DNA of 64,000 nt, from NCBI GenBank assembly GCA_036971475.1, contig JBAIZL010000010.1, positions 13,151,526 through 13,215,525 on the forward strand, read 5' to 3'. Positions 26,901 to 37,445 of this stretch are shown piece after piece. This stretch comes from Prosapia bicincta. Its lineage: Eukaryota; Arthropoda; Insecta; Hemiptera; Cercopidae. The translations under genes were made by a program, and so were the position numbers. The number at the start of each line of letters is the position of its first letter. Positions within the stretch are counted from its first letter, which is position 1. The notes below the pieces were generated by a model, which was not told the DNA's origin, made no database searches, and saw only the letters and a program-made list of their open reading frames with translations.

Positions 26901-27041
26901 GTCCAACGCGCTCTTAGGGCGGCTCATACAATCAGTGGTTCCTGAGAAGTTCTTGTCTTTCCTCCCCTTCTTCTTAGGTCTATACGTGGAGAAGTGACAG
27001 CAGGCTCTTGTATGGTCGAACGCGCTCTCAGGGCGGCTCAT
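20901..27041 (-). other. Repeat-encoded open frames of 38-residue units (432, 261, 811 and 505 codons)
   Basis: On the minus strand the 114-bp units read as a 38-residue repeat with the pieces MSRPESVLD, ACCYFST, YRPKKKGRK and NFSGTTDC. The frame is open at 25524-27041, 23010-25445, 22212-22997 and 20901-22199. It is interrupted by point changes: a DHTRS-stop created by GATCC-TGA in two units (near 22212 and 23010), and a TAA after DQT near 25520. The piece PKKKGRK resembles a basic nuclear localisation signal, and two or three cysteines recur per unit. I recognise no protein family. An open consensus copied by array homogenisation explains the length without selection. I favour non-coding satellite; a repetitive exon is the less likely alternative. 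Confidence 0.3.
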
Positions 27042-27110
27042 ACAATCAGTGGTTCCTGAGAAGTTCTTGTCTTTCCTCCCCTTCTTCTTAGGTCTACGGG
27101 GAGAAGTGAC
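20901..27110. repeat. 114-bp minisatellite array (frame-preserving subfamily)
   Basis: Same family as the array to the left, but the unit is 114 bp (CCTGAGAAGTTCTT in place of CCTAGAAG). There are about 54 units, with more sequence variety than on the left: GCTTGCGTCTGG, GCTTCCGTCTGG or GCTCTTGTATGG, and GTCTTTCC, ACCTTTCC or CTTTTCTC. The array ends abruptly near 27110 within a unit (GGTCTACGGGGAGAAGTGAC). The pyrimidine tract followed by TTAG|G in each unit resembles a 3' splice acceptor on the plus strand. Confidence 0.97.
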
Positions 27111-27277
27111 ATTTACAATACATGATATTCAGTAATGGATAAATTAGGTCTGGTATGTAGTGACCACTACAAGATGGCATAATAGCACACATTAAACATT
27201 TGCCCGAAAAGTATATTTAGCAAAAGCAGCCCAGCACAGTATTTGTGTTTATTTCTCTTATTTCAAAACGCAACGAA

Positions 27278-27290
27278 ATGCACGATAAAG
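27278..27290 (+). other. Possible tiny first coding exon before a splice donor
   Basis: The ATG at 27278 opens MHDK and runs straight into AAAG|GTAAGC, a near-perfect 5' splice donor with GT at 27291. There is a purine at -3 of the ATG. Such a short match arises easily by chance, no acceptor partner is identifiable, and there is no protein evidence. Confidence 0.12.
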
Positions 27291-27541
27291 GTAAGCTTTT
27301 TGTTTTTGAATAAATTATAACAAATATGTTTTTTAATTTGACTAATCTTTCATAGTTGGAATCGAGTTACTTTCCCCATTCAAACACTGAATTCAGTGTC
27401 CAGAAACATCGAAAACATCACAAATTGGACTGATTGTGAACCTCACTTGGTTGCTAGGCGACCACTGGCAAACAACAAATTGATAACAATCATCTGTAAT
27501 AAGTAGAACTAAGGGAACAAGCGTGTAATCAGCTGAGGGGG

Positions 27542-27560
27542 TGACGTCATCTCATCAGTT
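27542..27560 (+). promoter_or_regulatory. CRE palindrome plus initiator-like TCAGTT
   Basis: TGACGTCA (27542-27549) is the consensus CREB/ATF site. Five bases on is TCAGTT, which matches the arthropod initiator core TCAGTY. The setting is a unique, less AT-rich stretch. No TATA box is seen at the expected distance. Confidence 0.25.
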
Positions 27561-28303
27561 TGCTCGTTAGGCTGCGTCCTCGGTGCAGAAGTAACTGATA
27601 TCTAGCATATGTCTTGTCAAGGTAGCGAAATGGGTATAATACTTCCTCATGTGTTACAGAGTAGAGTTTTGTTTCTTCTATTTATAAACCATTGAATAAT
27701 GGCGAAGTAGTAAGTTGTGTGCAATAGGAAGTCCACCAAATAAACACATTGTGGATGAAGGGTGCGGGGAAGTTTCACACTAACACTCCTCATCTGGGTT
27801 TACCTATTTGTCTCCCAAGAAACCATCAGGCACGTTTATATTGTTAACATCTGTGGAGCATTATACCATGTCGTACGATATGCCTGTCGTAACAATAAAA
27901 TTGCCTGGCCTGATCCTAATGTCCTTACCTTCAGTTAGCCTTCAATGTTGATGTAAGGTTATAAGAGAGTCACTATTAGTTGCGCAGAATATATTACTGT
28001 CAAAAAAAGATATAAAAAAGGTTAGTAAAAGTATTAGAAGTATAACAAAACAGTACGGTGGAAGTATGGTGGTCTACAGTACCATACAAATATACAAAAG
28101 GAACCTGAAGACAAACCTAATGGTGTAGGCATTACTCACAGATTTTACTAAACGTTTATAGATGACGTAATAGTCGGTCCGTAGGCCTACCGGGAATTCA
28201 TTTTGGAGGGGGGAGGGATTGCAATGATCCAATGAAACTTTGAGCTGTTTATATACCTAGGGCATTTAAAATTAAATGAAAATTTTATGCCGCTCCAAAC
28301 CTT

Positions 28304-30938
28304 AACAAGAAATACAAACTAAAATTTTTTTAAATCAATTCCTGCTTGGATCAACAAAGTCAAATTTTATTTTGTTTTATTTTTTAATAAATAAATAGAA
28401 TTGCATAAAGTAACATAACCTATGCGTTAAACAGCTGTTCTACCACATAACCCTCAACATAAAACAGCTGTTCTACCACATAACCCTCAACATAAAACCA
28501 ACTGTTCTACCACATAATCCTCAACATAAAAACAGCTGTTCTACCACATAACCCTCAACATAAAAACAGCTGCTCTGCCACATAATCCTCACCATAAAAA
28601 CAGCTGTTCTACCACATAATCCTCAACATAAAAACAGCTGTTCTACCACATAACCCTCAACATAAAAACAGCTGTTCTACCACATAATCCTCAACATAAA
28701 AACAGCTGTTCTACCACATAATCCTCATCATAAAATCAGCTGTTCTACCACATAACCCTCAACATAAAATCAGCTGTTCTACCGTATAACCCTCAACATA
28801 AAATCAGCTGTTCTACCGTATAACCCTCAACATAAAATCAGCTGTTCTACCGTATAACCCTCAACATGAAAACAGCTGTTCTACCACATAATCCTCAACA
28901 TAAAAACAGCTGTTCTACCACATAACCCTCAACATAAAATTAGCTGTTCTACCGTATAACCCTCAACATAAAACAGCTGTTCTACCACATAACCCTCAAC
29001 ATAAAACCAGCTGTTCTACCACATAATCCTCAACATAAAAACAGCTGTTCTACCACATAATCCTCAACATAAAAACAGCTGTTCTACCGTATAAACCTCA
29101 ACATAAAATCGGCTGTTCTACCGTATAACCCTCAACATAAAATCAGCTGTTCTACCGTATAACCCTCAACATAAAAACAGCTGTTCTACCGTATAAACCT
29201 CAACATAAAATCGGCTGTTCTACCGTATAACCCTCAACATAAAATCAGCTGTTCTACCGTATAACCCTCAACATAAAACAGCTGTTCTACCACATAACCC
29301 TCAACATAAAACCAGCTGTTCTACCACATAATCCTCAACATAAAAACAGCTGTTCTACCACATAATCCTCAACATAAAAACAGCTGTTCTACCACATAAC
29401 CCTCAACATAAAAACAGCTGTTCTACCACATAATCCTCAACATAAAAACAGCTGTTCTACCACATAATCCTCATCATAAAATCAGCTGTTCTACCACATA
29501 ACCCTCAACATAAAATCAGCTGTTCTACCGTATAACCCTCAACATAAAAACAGCTGTTCTACCGTATAACCCTCAACATAAAATCAGCTGTTCTACCGTA
29601 TAACCCTCAACATAAAATCAGCTGTTCTACCGTATAACCCTCATCATAAAAACAGCTGTTCTACCGTATAACCCTCAACATAAAATCAGCTGTTCTACCG
29701 TATAACCCTCAACATAAAATCAGCTGTTCTACCGTATAACCCTCAACATAAAAACAGCTGTTCTACCACATAATCCTCAACATAAAAACAGCTGTTCTAC
29801 CACATAACCCTCAACATAAAATCAGCTGTTCTACCGTATAACCCTCAACATAAAAACAGCTGTTCTACCGTATAAACCTCAACATAAAATCGGCTGTTCT
29901 ACCGTATAACCCTCAACATATAATCAGCTGTTCTACCGTATAACCCTCAACATAAAAACAGCTGTTCTACCGTATAAACCGCAACATAACATCAGCTGTT
30001 CTACCGTATAACCCTCAACATAAAATCGGCTGTTCTACCGTATAACCCTCAACATAAAAACAGCTGTTCTACCGTATAAACCTCAACATAAAAACAGCTG
30101 TTCTACCGTATAACCCTCAACATAAAATCAGCTGTTCTACCGTATAACCCTCAACATAAAATCAGCTGTTCTACCGTATAACCCTCATCATAAAAACAGC
30201 TGTTCTACCGTATAACCCTCAACATAAAATCAGCTGTTCTACCGTATAACCCTCAACATAAAATCAGCTGTTCTACCGTATAACCCTCAACATAAAAACA
30301 GCTGTTCTACCACATAATCCTCAACATAAAAACAGCTGTTCTACCACATAACCCTCAACATAAAATCAGCTGTTCTACCGTATAACCCTCAACATAAAAA
30401 CAGCTGTTCTACCGTATAAACCTCAACATAAAATCGGCTGTTCTACCGTATAACCCTCAACATATAATCAGCTGTTCTACCGTATAACCCTCAACATAAA
30501 AACAGCTGTTCTACCGTATAAACCTCAACATAACATCAGCTGTTCTACCGTATAACCCTCAACATAAAATCGGCTGTTCTACCGTATAACCCTCAACATA
30601 AAAACAGCTGTTCTACCGTATAAACCTCAACATAAAATCGGCTGTTCTACCACATAACCCTCAACATAAAATCAGCTGTTCTACCGTATAACCCTCAACA
30701 TAAAAACAGCTGTTCTACCGTATAACCCTCAACATAAAATCACCTGTTCTACCGTATAACCCTCAACATAAAAACAGCTGTTCTACCGTATAACCCTCAA
30801 CATAAAATCACCTGTTCTACCGTATAACCCTCAACATAAAAACAGCTGTTCTACCGTATAACCCTCAACATAACATCAGCTGTTCTACCGTTTAACCCTC
30901 AACATAAAATCAGCTGTTTTATAAAATCATGTGTGTTA
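28304..30938 (-). mobile_element. Dispersed AT-rich element, copy F1 (reverse), carrying an internal minisatellite
   Basis: The flank at 28304-28431, read in reverse complement, matches the 3' part of the element seen at 54533-54780 and 39248-39730. Shared features are GGTTATGTTACTTTAT, a TTTAATAAAAA run and TTTGTTGA.CC.A.GT/CAGGA. The flank at 30911-30938 matches the inner part (CAGCTGTTTTAT.AAATCAT). The 34-bp array sits exactly between them. Coding capacity is nil. It is probably a non-autonomous element, class unknown. No terminal inverted repeats or target duplications could be fixed by eye. Confidence 0.75.
28432..30910. repeat. About 34-bp minisatellite (CAGCTGTTCTACC unit), about 72 copies
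   Basis: Units begin CAGCTGTTCTACC, continue ACATAA or GTATAA, then CCCTCAACATAAAA, with lengths of 33-35 bp. There are two main classes: CACATAA on the left and at scattered sites, and CGTATAA dominant to the right. Block repeats are visible: the series around 29740-30060 is repeated at about 30280-30600. Each unit holds the palindromic E-box CAGCTG. Unit length and sequence equal the interval between two CAGCTG hexamers in the host dispersed element. Confidence 0.97.
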
Positions 30939-30944
30939 AGAAAT

Positions 30945-31449
30945 CAATTCATTCTATTAGTTCCCTCTCTCCTTATGTATGGACTATCTTTTACAAATCT
31001 TCCATCGTTAATAAAATACTTTTCATTCATCTACTAAAGATCCAATACATTGTTTAAAACTTTTAGTGGATGACACTTGATGTTAATACAGTTTTTTTCA
31101 AATATTAATTCATTAAATAAACTTAAGAAATTAATTTTAGTTTTAGATGGGAGGAAAACTTTTCGCTTGGTATGCAATATAGTCTTTTCATCCCATTCGA
31201 CTCAAAAAAGTGATATGAAAGATATGATTTCATGAAACAGGTGATTTCATGTTATAGGTTGTGTGATAGAAAAGCTGTTTTAACGCTTAAGTTATGCTAC
31301 TTTATTTATAATAATTTTAATTATTTAATAATAAGTAACTAAAATGACATTTTTCTTGGTTGGCAGTAAACAACCAAAGTAGGAACTGACTTTAAAAATA
31401 TTTTATTTATATTAGACTTCTTGTTTTTCATAAGTTCTCAGTTTAGTGA
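30945..31449 (+). mobile_element. Dispersed AT-rich element, copy F2
   Basis: Aligns along its length with copy F3 at 39248-39730. Shared words include TCTATTAGTTC/CTACTATTAGTTC, CATCGTTAATAAAATA, GTGGATGACACTTGATG (31069), GGAGGAAAA and AAAGTAGGAACTGACTTTAAAA. It lies head to head with F1, with the junction near 30940. Its two CAGCTG positions are mutated (CAGGTG and AAGCTG). No coding frame. Confidence 0.8.
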
Positions 31450-32329
31450 CAACTCGTTTTATAGGAAATCCACCTTAAGATTATAATATATTCATTTAAT
31501 TACGGGAGTATAAAATTTGTTACTAAATGACCAATTGAAGTAATTTGTAGACGATAAACTATCGAAGAAATCTTAGAAGTTTAACCTCCAAAGCCTATCT
31601 AGCTGTCTTGGTCTATGACTACTGATTATTTCCCAGCTAACAAGGGAAACATTAAGGCGAGACTGAGGCAATTACGTGAAGTAAATATATACTGTGTCAG
31701 ACTGATAGGGAAGTATAGTGACATCTGACGGGTGATGTTTGCAAACTGAGCAAAACAGATTACGTGATGAGTAGGGCGAACTGGCAGAAGGACAATAGGC
31801 TTAAACCGACTTTCTGGTGGCTCGAACTCTTTCATCCCCCGGCAGGGGTGGATTACGCAGTGATACAAACTTTATTCTCCGATGTAATTTTTTGTCTCCG
31901 GTTTTTTCCTCAGACCCTCTTTTATAATAAATTATGTAACAGTTGTCAAGTATGTTTTAAAGCTCTTAATGCGCGCCATTTTGTAAAGCGATTTTCCGCC
32001 ATTTTGAACAGGCAGTTGCGCCGCGGCGGCGCCCCGTCGTGTTTTTCAAAACTTGCCATGTGTTAATACAATGCCCGGTACAGTTATATAAAGGGACAAA
32101 TTATACTGCATTGGTGGGGGCTGGCGATTATCTCCTAATTATCGTGTTGTCTGTGGTCGCTTCCGAATGGGGCTCTTCCCTGACCCAAAGTCATTCCATC
32201 GAAATGTCAAGACGCTACTTGCGTCCCCAGGCGACTTGGGAGGCATGCACTAATACAAGAGGGACTAGGATATGACCTCGAAACAAACAGTTGTTAGAAA
32301 GCAAGCTTAGAATGTGTATACACAACTCA
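31450..32329. other. Unique spacer with a promoter-like cluster
   Basis: Non-repetitive DNA before the 21-bp array. Open frames occur on both strands (plus 31767-32066, ATG start, 99 codons; minus 31626-31868) but overlap one another and match no family I recognise. The minus-strand stretch near 31780-31860 translates to EFEPPESRFK, which resembles a type of spurious peptide I associate with dispersed repeats; that is an impression, not a match. GC rises sharply around 32015-32040. Confidence 0.5.
31971..32093 (+). promoter_or_regulatory. Promoter-like cluster: two GCCATTTTG sites, GC-rich patch, TATATAAAG
   Basis: GCGCGCCATTTTG at 31971 and CCGCCATTTTG at 31996 both match the YY1/Pleiohomeotic-type core GCCATTTT. 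A short CpG-rich patch (GCGCCGCGGCGGCGCC, near 32018-32033) follows, then TATATAAAG at 32085-32093. The order fits a core promoter firing rightwards into 32115 and beyond, towards the 21-bp array. The function is inferred from motifs only. Confidence 0.3.
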
Positions 32330-32995
32330 TTGCCTCATCAAGCAACAGTATTGCCTCATCAAGCAACAGTATCGCCTCATCAAGCAACAACATTCCCTCA
32401 TCAAGCAACAGCATTGCCTCATCAAGCAACAGCATTGCCTCATCAATCAACAGCATTGCCTAATCAAGCAACAACATTACCTCATCAAGCTACAGCATTG
32501 CCTCATCAATCAACAGCATTGCCTCATCAAGCAACAACATTACCTCATCAAGCTACAGCATTGCCTCATCAAGCAACCGCATCGCCTCATCAAGTAACAG
32601 TATTGTCCCATGAAGTAACAACATTGCCTCATCAAGCAACAGTATTGCCTCATCAAGCAACAGCATTGCCTCATCTAGCAATAACATTGCCTCCTCAGCA
32701 ACAGCATTGCCTCATCAAGCAACCGCATCGCCTAATCAAGCAACATCATCGCCTCATCAAGCAACAACATTACCTCATCAAGCAACTACATTGCCTTATC
32801 AAGCAACAACATTACCTCATCAAGCAACAGCATTGCCTCATCAAGCAACAGCATTGCTTCATCAAGCAACTGCATTGCCTCATCAAGCAACAGCATTGCC
32901 TCATCAAGCAACAGTATTGCCTAATCAAGCAACCGTATTGCCTCATCAAGCAACAGCATTGCCTCATCAAGCAACAGTATAGCCCCTTGAAGTAA
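32291..32995 (+). other. Open frame entering the 21-bp array (234 codons), probably not a gene
   Basis: The frame begins before the repeat (the first in-frame ATG in unique sequence is at 32312, reading MCIHNSLPHQATVLP) and then reads PHQATAL units. After a truncated 18-bp unit it switches to CLIKQQH. It lies about 200 bp downstream of the TATA-like site. The switch of peptide at a repeat-length change, and equally long frames on the other strand, argue against selection for coding. Confidence 0.12.
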
Positions 32996-35900
32996 CAGCA
33001 TTGCCTCATCAAGCAACAGTATTGCCCCATGAATTAACAACATGCATCATCAAGCAACAGCATCGCCTCATCAAGCAATAACATTGCCTCCTCAGCAACA
33101 GCATTGCCTCATCAAGCAACAACATTACCTCATCAAGCAACCGTATTGCCTCATCAAGCAACAGCATTGTCTCATCAAGCAACAGTATTCCCCCATGAAT
33201 TACCAACATTGCCTCATCAAGCAAAAGCATTGCCTCATCAAGCAATAACATTGCCTCCTCAGCAACAGCATTGCCTCATCAAGCAACCGCATTGCCTAAT
33301 CAAGCAACATCATCGCCTCATCAAGCAGCAACATTACCTCATCAAGCAACAACATTGCCTCATCAAGCAACAACATTACCTCATCAAGCAACAGCATTGC
33401 CTCATCAAGCAACAGTATTGCCTCATCAAGCAACAGCATTGCCTCATCAAGCAACAACATTCCCTCATCAAGCAACAGCATTGCCTCATGAAGCAACAGT
33501 ATTGCCTCATCAAGCAACAGTATTGCCTCATCAAGCAACAGCATTGCTTCATCAAGCAATAACATTGCCTCCTCAGCAACAGCATTGCCTCATCAAGCAA
33601 CAGCATTGCCTAATCAAGTAACATAATCGCCTCATCAAGCAACAACATTACCTCATCAAGCAACAACATTGCCTCATCAAACAACAACATTACCTCATCA
33701 AGCAGCAGCATTGCCTCAACAAGCAACAGCATTGCCTCATCAAGCAACAGCATTGCCTCATCAAGCAACAACATTGCCACATCAAGCAACATCATTTCCT
33801 CATCAAGCAACAGTATTGCCTCATCAAGCAAAAGCATTGCCTCATCAAGTAACAGTATTGCCCCATGAAGTAACAACATTGCCTCATCAAGCAACAGTAT
33901 TGCCTCATCAAGCAACAGTATTGCCTCATCAAGCAACAGCATTGCTTCATCAAGCAACAGTATTGCCTCATCAAGCAACAGCATTGCTTCATGAAGCAAC
34001 AGTATTGCCTCATCAAGCAACTGCATTGCCTCATCAAGCAACAGTATTGCCTAATCAAGCAACCGTATTGCCTCATCAAGCAACAGCATTGCCTCATCAA
34101 GCAACAGTATAGCCCCTTGAAGCAACAGCATTGCCTCATCAAGCAACAGTATTGCCCCATGAATTAACAACATGCATCATCAAGCAACAGCATCGCCTCA
34201 TCAAGCAATAACATTGCCTCCTCAGCAACAGCATTGCCTCATCAAGCAACAACATTACCTCATCAAGCAACCGTATTGCCTCATCAAGCAACAGCATTGT
34301 CTCATCAAGCAACAGTATTGCCCCATGAATTACCAACATTGCCTCATCAAGCAACAGCATTGTCTCATCAAGCAATAACATTGCCTCCTCAGCAACAGCA
34401 TTGCCTCATCAAGCAACCGCATTGCCTAATCAAGCAACATCATCGCCTCATCAAGCAACAACATTACCTCATCAAGCAACAACATTGCCTCATCAAGCAA
34501 CAACATTACCTCATCAAGCAACAGCATTGCCTCATCAAGCAACAGCATTGCCTCATCAAGCAACAAAATTGCCTCATCAAGCAACAGCATTGCCTCATCA
34601 AGCAACAGTATTGCCTCATCAAGCAAAAGCATTGCCTCATCAAGTAACAGAATTGCCCCATGAAGCAAGGACATTGCCTCATCAAGCAACAGTATTGCCT
34701 CATCAAGCAACAGCATTGCCTCATCAAGCAACAACTTTGCCTCATCAAGCAACAGCATTGCCGCATCAAGCAACAGTATTGTCTCATCAAGCAACAACAT
34801 TCTCAACAAGCTACAGCATTGCCTCATTAAGCAACAGCATTTCCTCATCAAGCTACAGCATTGCCTCATCAAGCAACAATATTACCTCACCAAGCAACAA
34901 TATTACCTCATCAAGCAACAATATTACCTCATCAAGCAACAGCATTGCCTCATCAGCAACAATATTACCTCATCAAGCAACAGCATTGCCTCATCAAGCA
35001 ATAGCATTGCCTCATCAAGCAACAGCATTGCTTCATCAAGCAACAGTATTGCCTCATCAAGCAACTGCATTGCCTCATCAAGTAACAGTATTGCCCCATG
35101 AAGTAACAACATTGCCTCATCAAGCAACAGTATTGCCTCATCAAGCAACAGTATTGCCTCATCAAGCAACAGTATTGCCTCATCAAGCAACAGCATTGCT
35201 TCATCAAGCAACAGTATTGCCTCATCAAGCAACTGCATTGCCTTATCAAGCAACAGCATTGCCTCATCAAGCAACAGTATTGCCTCATCAAGCAACCGTA
35301 TTGCCTCATCAAGCAACAGCATTGCCTCATCAAGCAACAGTATAGCCCCTTGAAGTAACAGCATTGCCTCATCAAGCAACAGTATTGCCCCATGAATTAA
35401 CAACATTGCCTCATCAAGCAACAGCATTGCCTCATCAAGCAATAACATTGCCTCCTCAGCAACAGCATTGCCTCATCAAGCAACAACATTACCTCATCAA
35501 GCAACAGTATTGCCTCATCAAGCAAAAGCATTGCCTCATCAAGTAACAGTATTGCCCCATGAAGTAACAACATTGCCTCATCAAGCAACAGCATTGCTTC
35601 ATCAAGCAACAGTATTGCCTCATCAAGCAACAGCATTGCTTCATCAAGCAACAGTATTGCCTCATCAAGCAACTGCATTGCCTCATCAAGCAACAGTATT
35701 GCCTCATCAAGCAACCGTATTGCCTCATCAAGCAACAGTATAGCCCCTTGAAGTAACAGCATTGCCTTATCAAGCAACAGTATTGCCTCCTCAGTAGCAT
35801 CATTGCCTCATCAAACAACAGCATTGCCTCATCAAGCAATAACATTGCCTCCTCAGTTGCATCATCGCCTCATCAAGCAACATCATTGCCTAATCAAGCA

Positions 35901-36808
35901 ACATCATCGCCTCATCAAGCAACAACATTACCTTATCAAGCAACAACATTGCCTCATCAAGCAACAACATTACCTCATCAAGCAACAGCATTGCCTCATC
36001 AAGCAACAGCATTGCCTAATCAAGCAACATCATCGCCTCATCAAGCAACAACATTACCTTATCAAGCAACAACATTGCCTCATCAATCAACAACATTACC
36101 TCATCAAGCAACAGCATTGCCTCATCAAGCAACAGCATTGCCTCATCAAGCAACAGTATTGCCCCATGAAGTAACAACATTGCCTCATCAAGCAACAGTA
36201 TTGCCTCATCAAGCAACAGTATTGTCTCATCAAGCAACAGCATTGCTTCATCAAGCAACAGTATTGCCTCATCAAGCAACAGCATTGCTTCATCAAGCAA
36301 CAGTATTGCCTCATCAAGCAACTGCATTGCCTCATCAAGCAACAGCATTGCCTCATCAAGCAACAGTATTGCCTCATCAAGCAACCGTATTGCCTCATCA
36401 AGCAACAGTATTGCCCCTTGAAGTAACAGCATTGCCTCATCAAGCAACAGTATTGCCTCCTCAGTAGCATCATTGCCTCATCAAACAACAGCATTGCCTT
36501 ATCAAGCAATAACATTGCCTCCTCAGTTGCATCATCGCCTCATCAAGCAACAGCATTGCCTAATCAAGCAACATCATCGCCTCATCAAGCAACAACATTA
36601 CCTCATCAAGCAACAACATTACCTCATCAAGCAACAGCATTGCCTCATCAAGCAACAGCATTGCTTCATCAAGCAACAACATTGCCACATCAAGCAACAG
36701 CATTGCCTCATCAAGCAACAGCATTGCCTCATCAAGCAACAGCATTGCCTCATCAAGCAACAACATTGCCTCATCAAGCAACAGCATTGCTTCATCAAGC
36801 ACTTTGTT
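32330..36808. repeat. 21-bp minisatellite (GCCTCATCAAGCAACAGCAT), about 213 units, with block repeats
   Basis: Units of 21 bp vary mainly at AACAGCATT, AACAACATT or AACAGTATT. Because 21 is a multiple of three and the unit has no stop in most frames, long frames stay open on both strands: PHQATAL and CLIKQQH forward, LLLDEAM and CCLMRQ reverse. Truncated 18-bp units (CCTCCTCAGCAACAGCATTG) shift frame. A 1,130-bp block repeat is clear: TATAGCCCCTTGA at 32979 and 34109, GAATTAACAACATGCATC at 33031 and 34161, CCTAATCAAG at 33295 and 34425. A 670-bp block repeats at 35791 and 36461. The array ends at GCACTTTGTTGAAG. Confidence 0.97.
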
Positions 36809-36929
36809 GAAGTATTTCAACAAATATTACAAATAACTAAAACCAACAATCGTTACTTCCTAAGTGTTTCATTTCATCTGTTGTTACAATTCAGCTCCTT
36901 TCTGAAGTTCCGACTCAAGAGCTGGCTAT

Positions 36930-37365
36930 AACGAACGAACTGATCCGATTAACAAACTGAACCTATGAAGAAATAGGTTCGATGATATAAACGTATTAAC
37001 GAACCTATCCGATTATCAAATCAAATTTAAGGAACTGATTTTATCAATAAACGTCCTTTATGAACGGCTTCGTTTAATAAATCTGTTTTAAGGAACTGAT
37101 CCGATTAACGAACTGGCTTTATGAACTGATCTGTTCTATGGAACAGATCCGATTAACAAAATAGGTTTATGGAATGATCCGTTTAACGAACTGGCTTTAT
37201 GAACTGATCTGTTCTATGGAACAGATCCGATTAACAAAATAGGTTTATGGAATGATCCGATTAACGAACTGGCTTTATGAACTGATCTGTTCTATGGAAC
37301 AGATCCGATTAACAAAATAGGTTTATGGAATGATCCGTTTAACGAACTGGCATTAAAGAACTGAA
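36930..37365. repeat. Degenerate AACGAACTGATCCGATT repeat with a 78-bp higher unit
   Basis: Short related motifs (GATCCGATTAACGAACTGG, TTTATGAACTGATCTGTTC, TATGGAACAGATCCGATT) recur irregularly from about 36930. From 37107 they form an exact 78-bp period (37107, 37185, 37263, 37341). The halves GAACTGATCTGTTC and GAACAGATC are partly inverted, so each unit can fold on itself. Confidence 0.85.
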
Positions 37366-37445
37366 TTAATCACAACACTCTTTCTAAACCGAACAATCCG
37401 TTCGAAAGTGTGTAAAACTTTTGATAGGTTTGAGCCATGTATTGA

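Larger units (their letters stand above)
27111..28303. other. Unique spacer with weak exon and promoter hints
   Basis: AT-rich unique DNA. It includes a possible tiny first exon (27278-27290), a CRE palindrome with an initiator-like hexamer (27542-27560) and the self-complementary GTAGGCCTAC at 28181-28190. No long open frame and no RNA gene are seen. Confidence 0.55.

Noticed and set aside
32330..36808. Several long open frames on both strands as glutamine/leucine-rich protein genes
   Set aside because: They exist in multiple frames on both strands simply because the 21-bp unit has no stops in them; frames swap peptide at truncated units.
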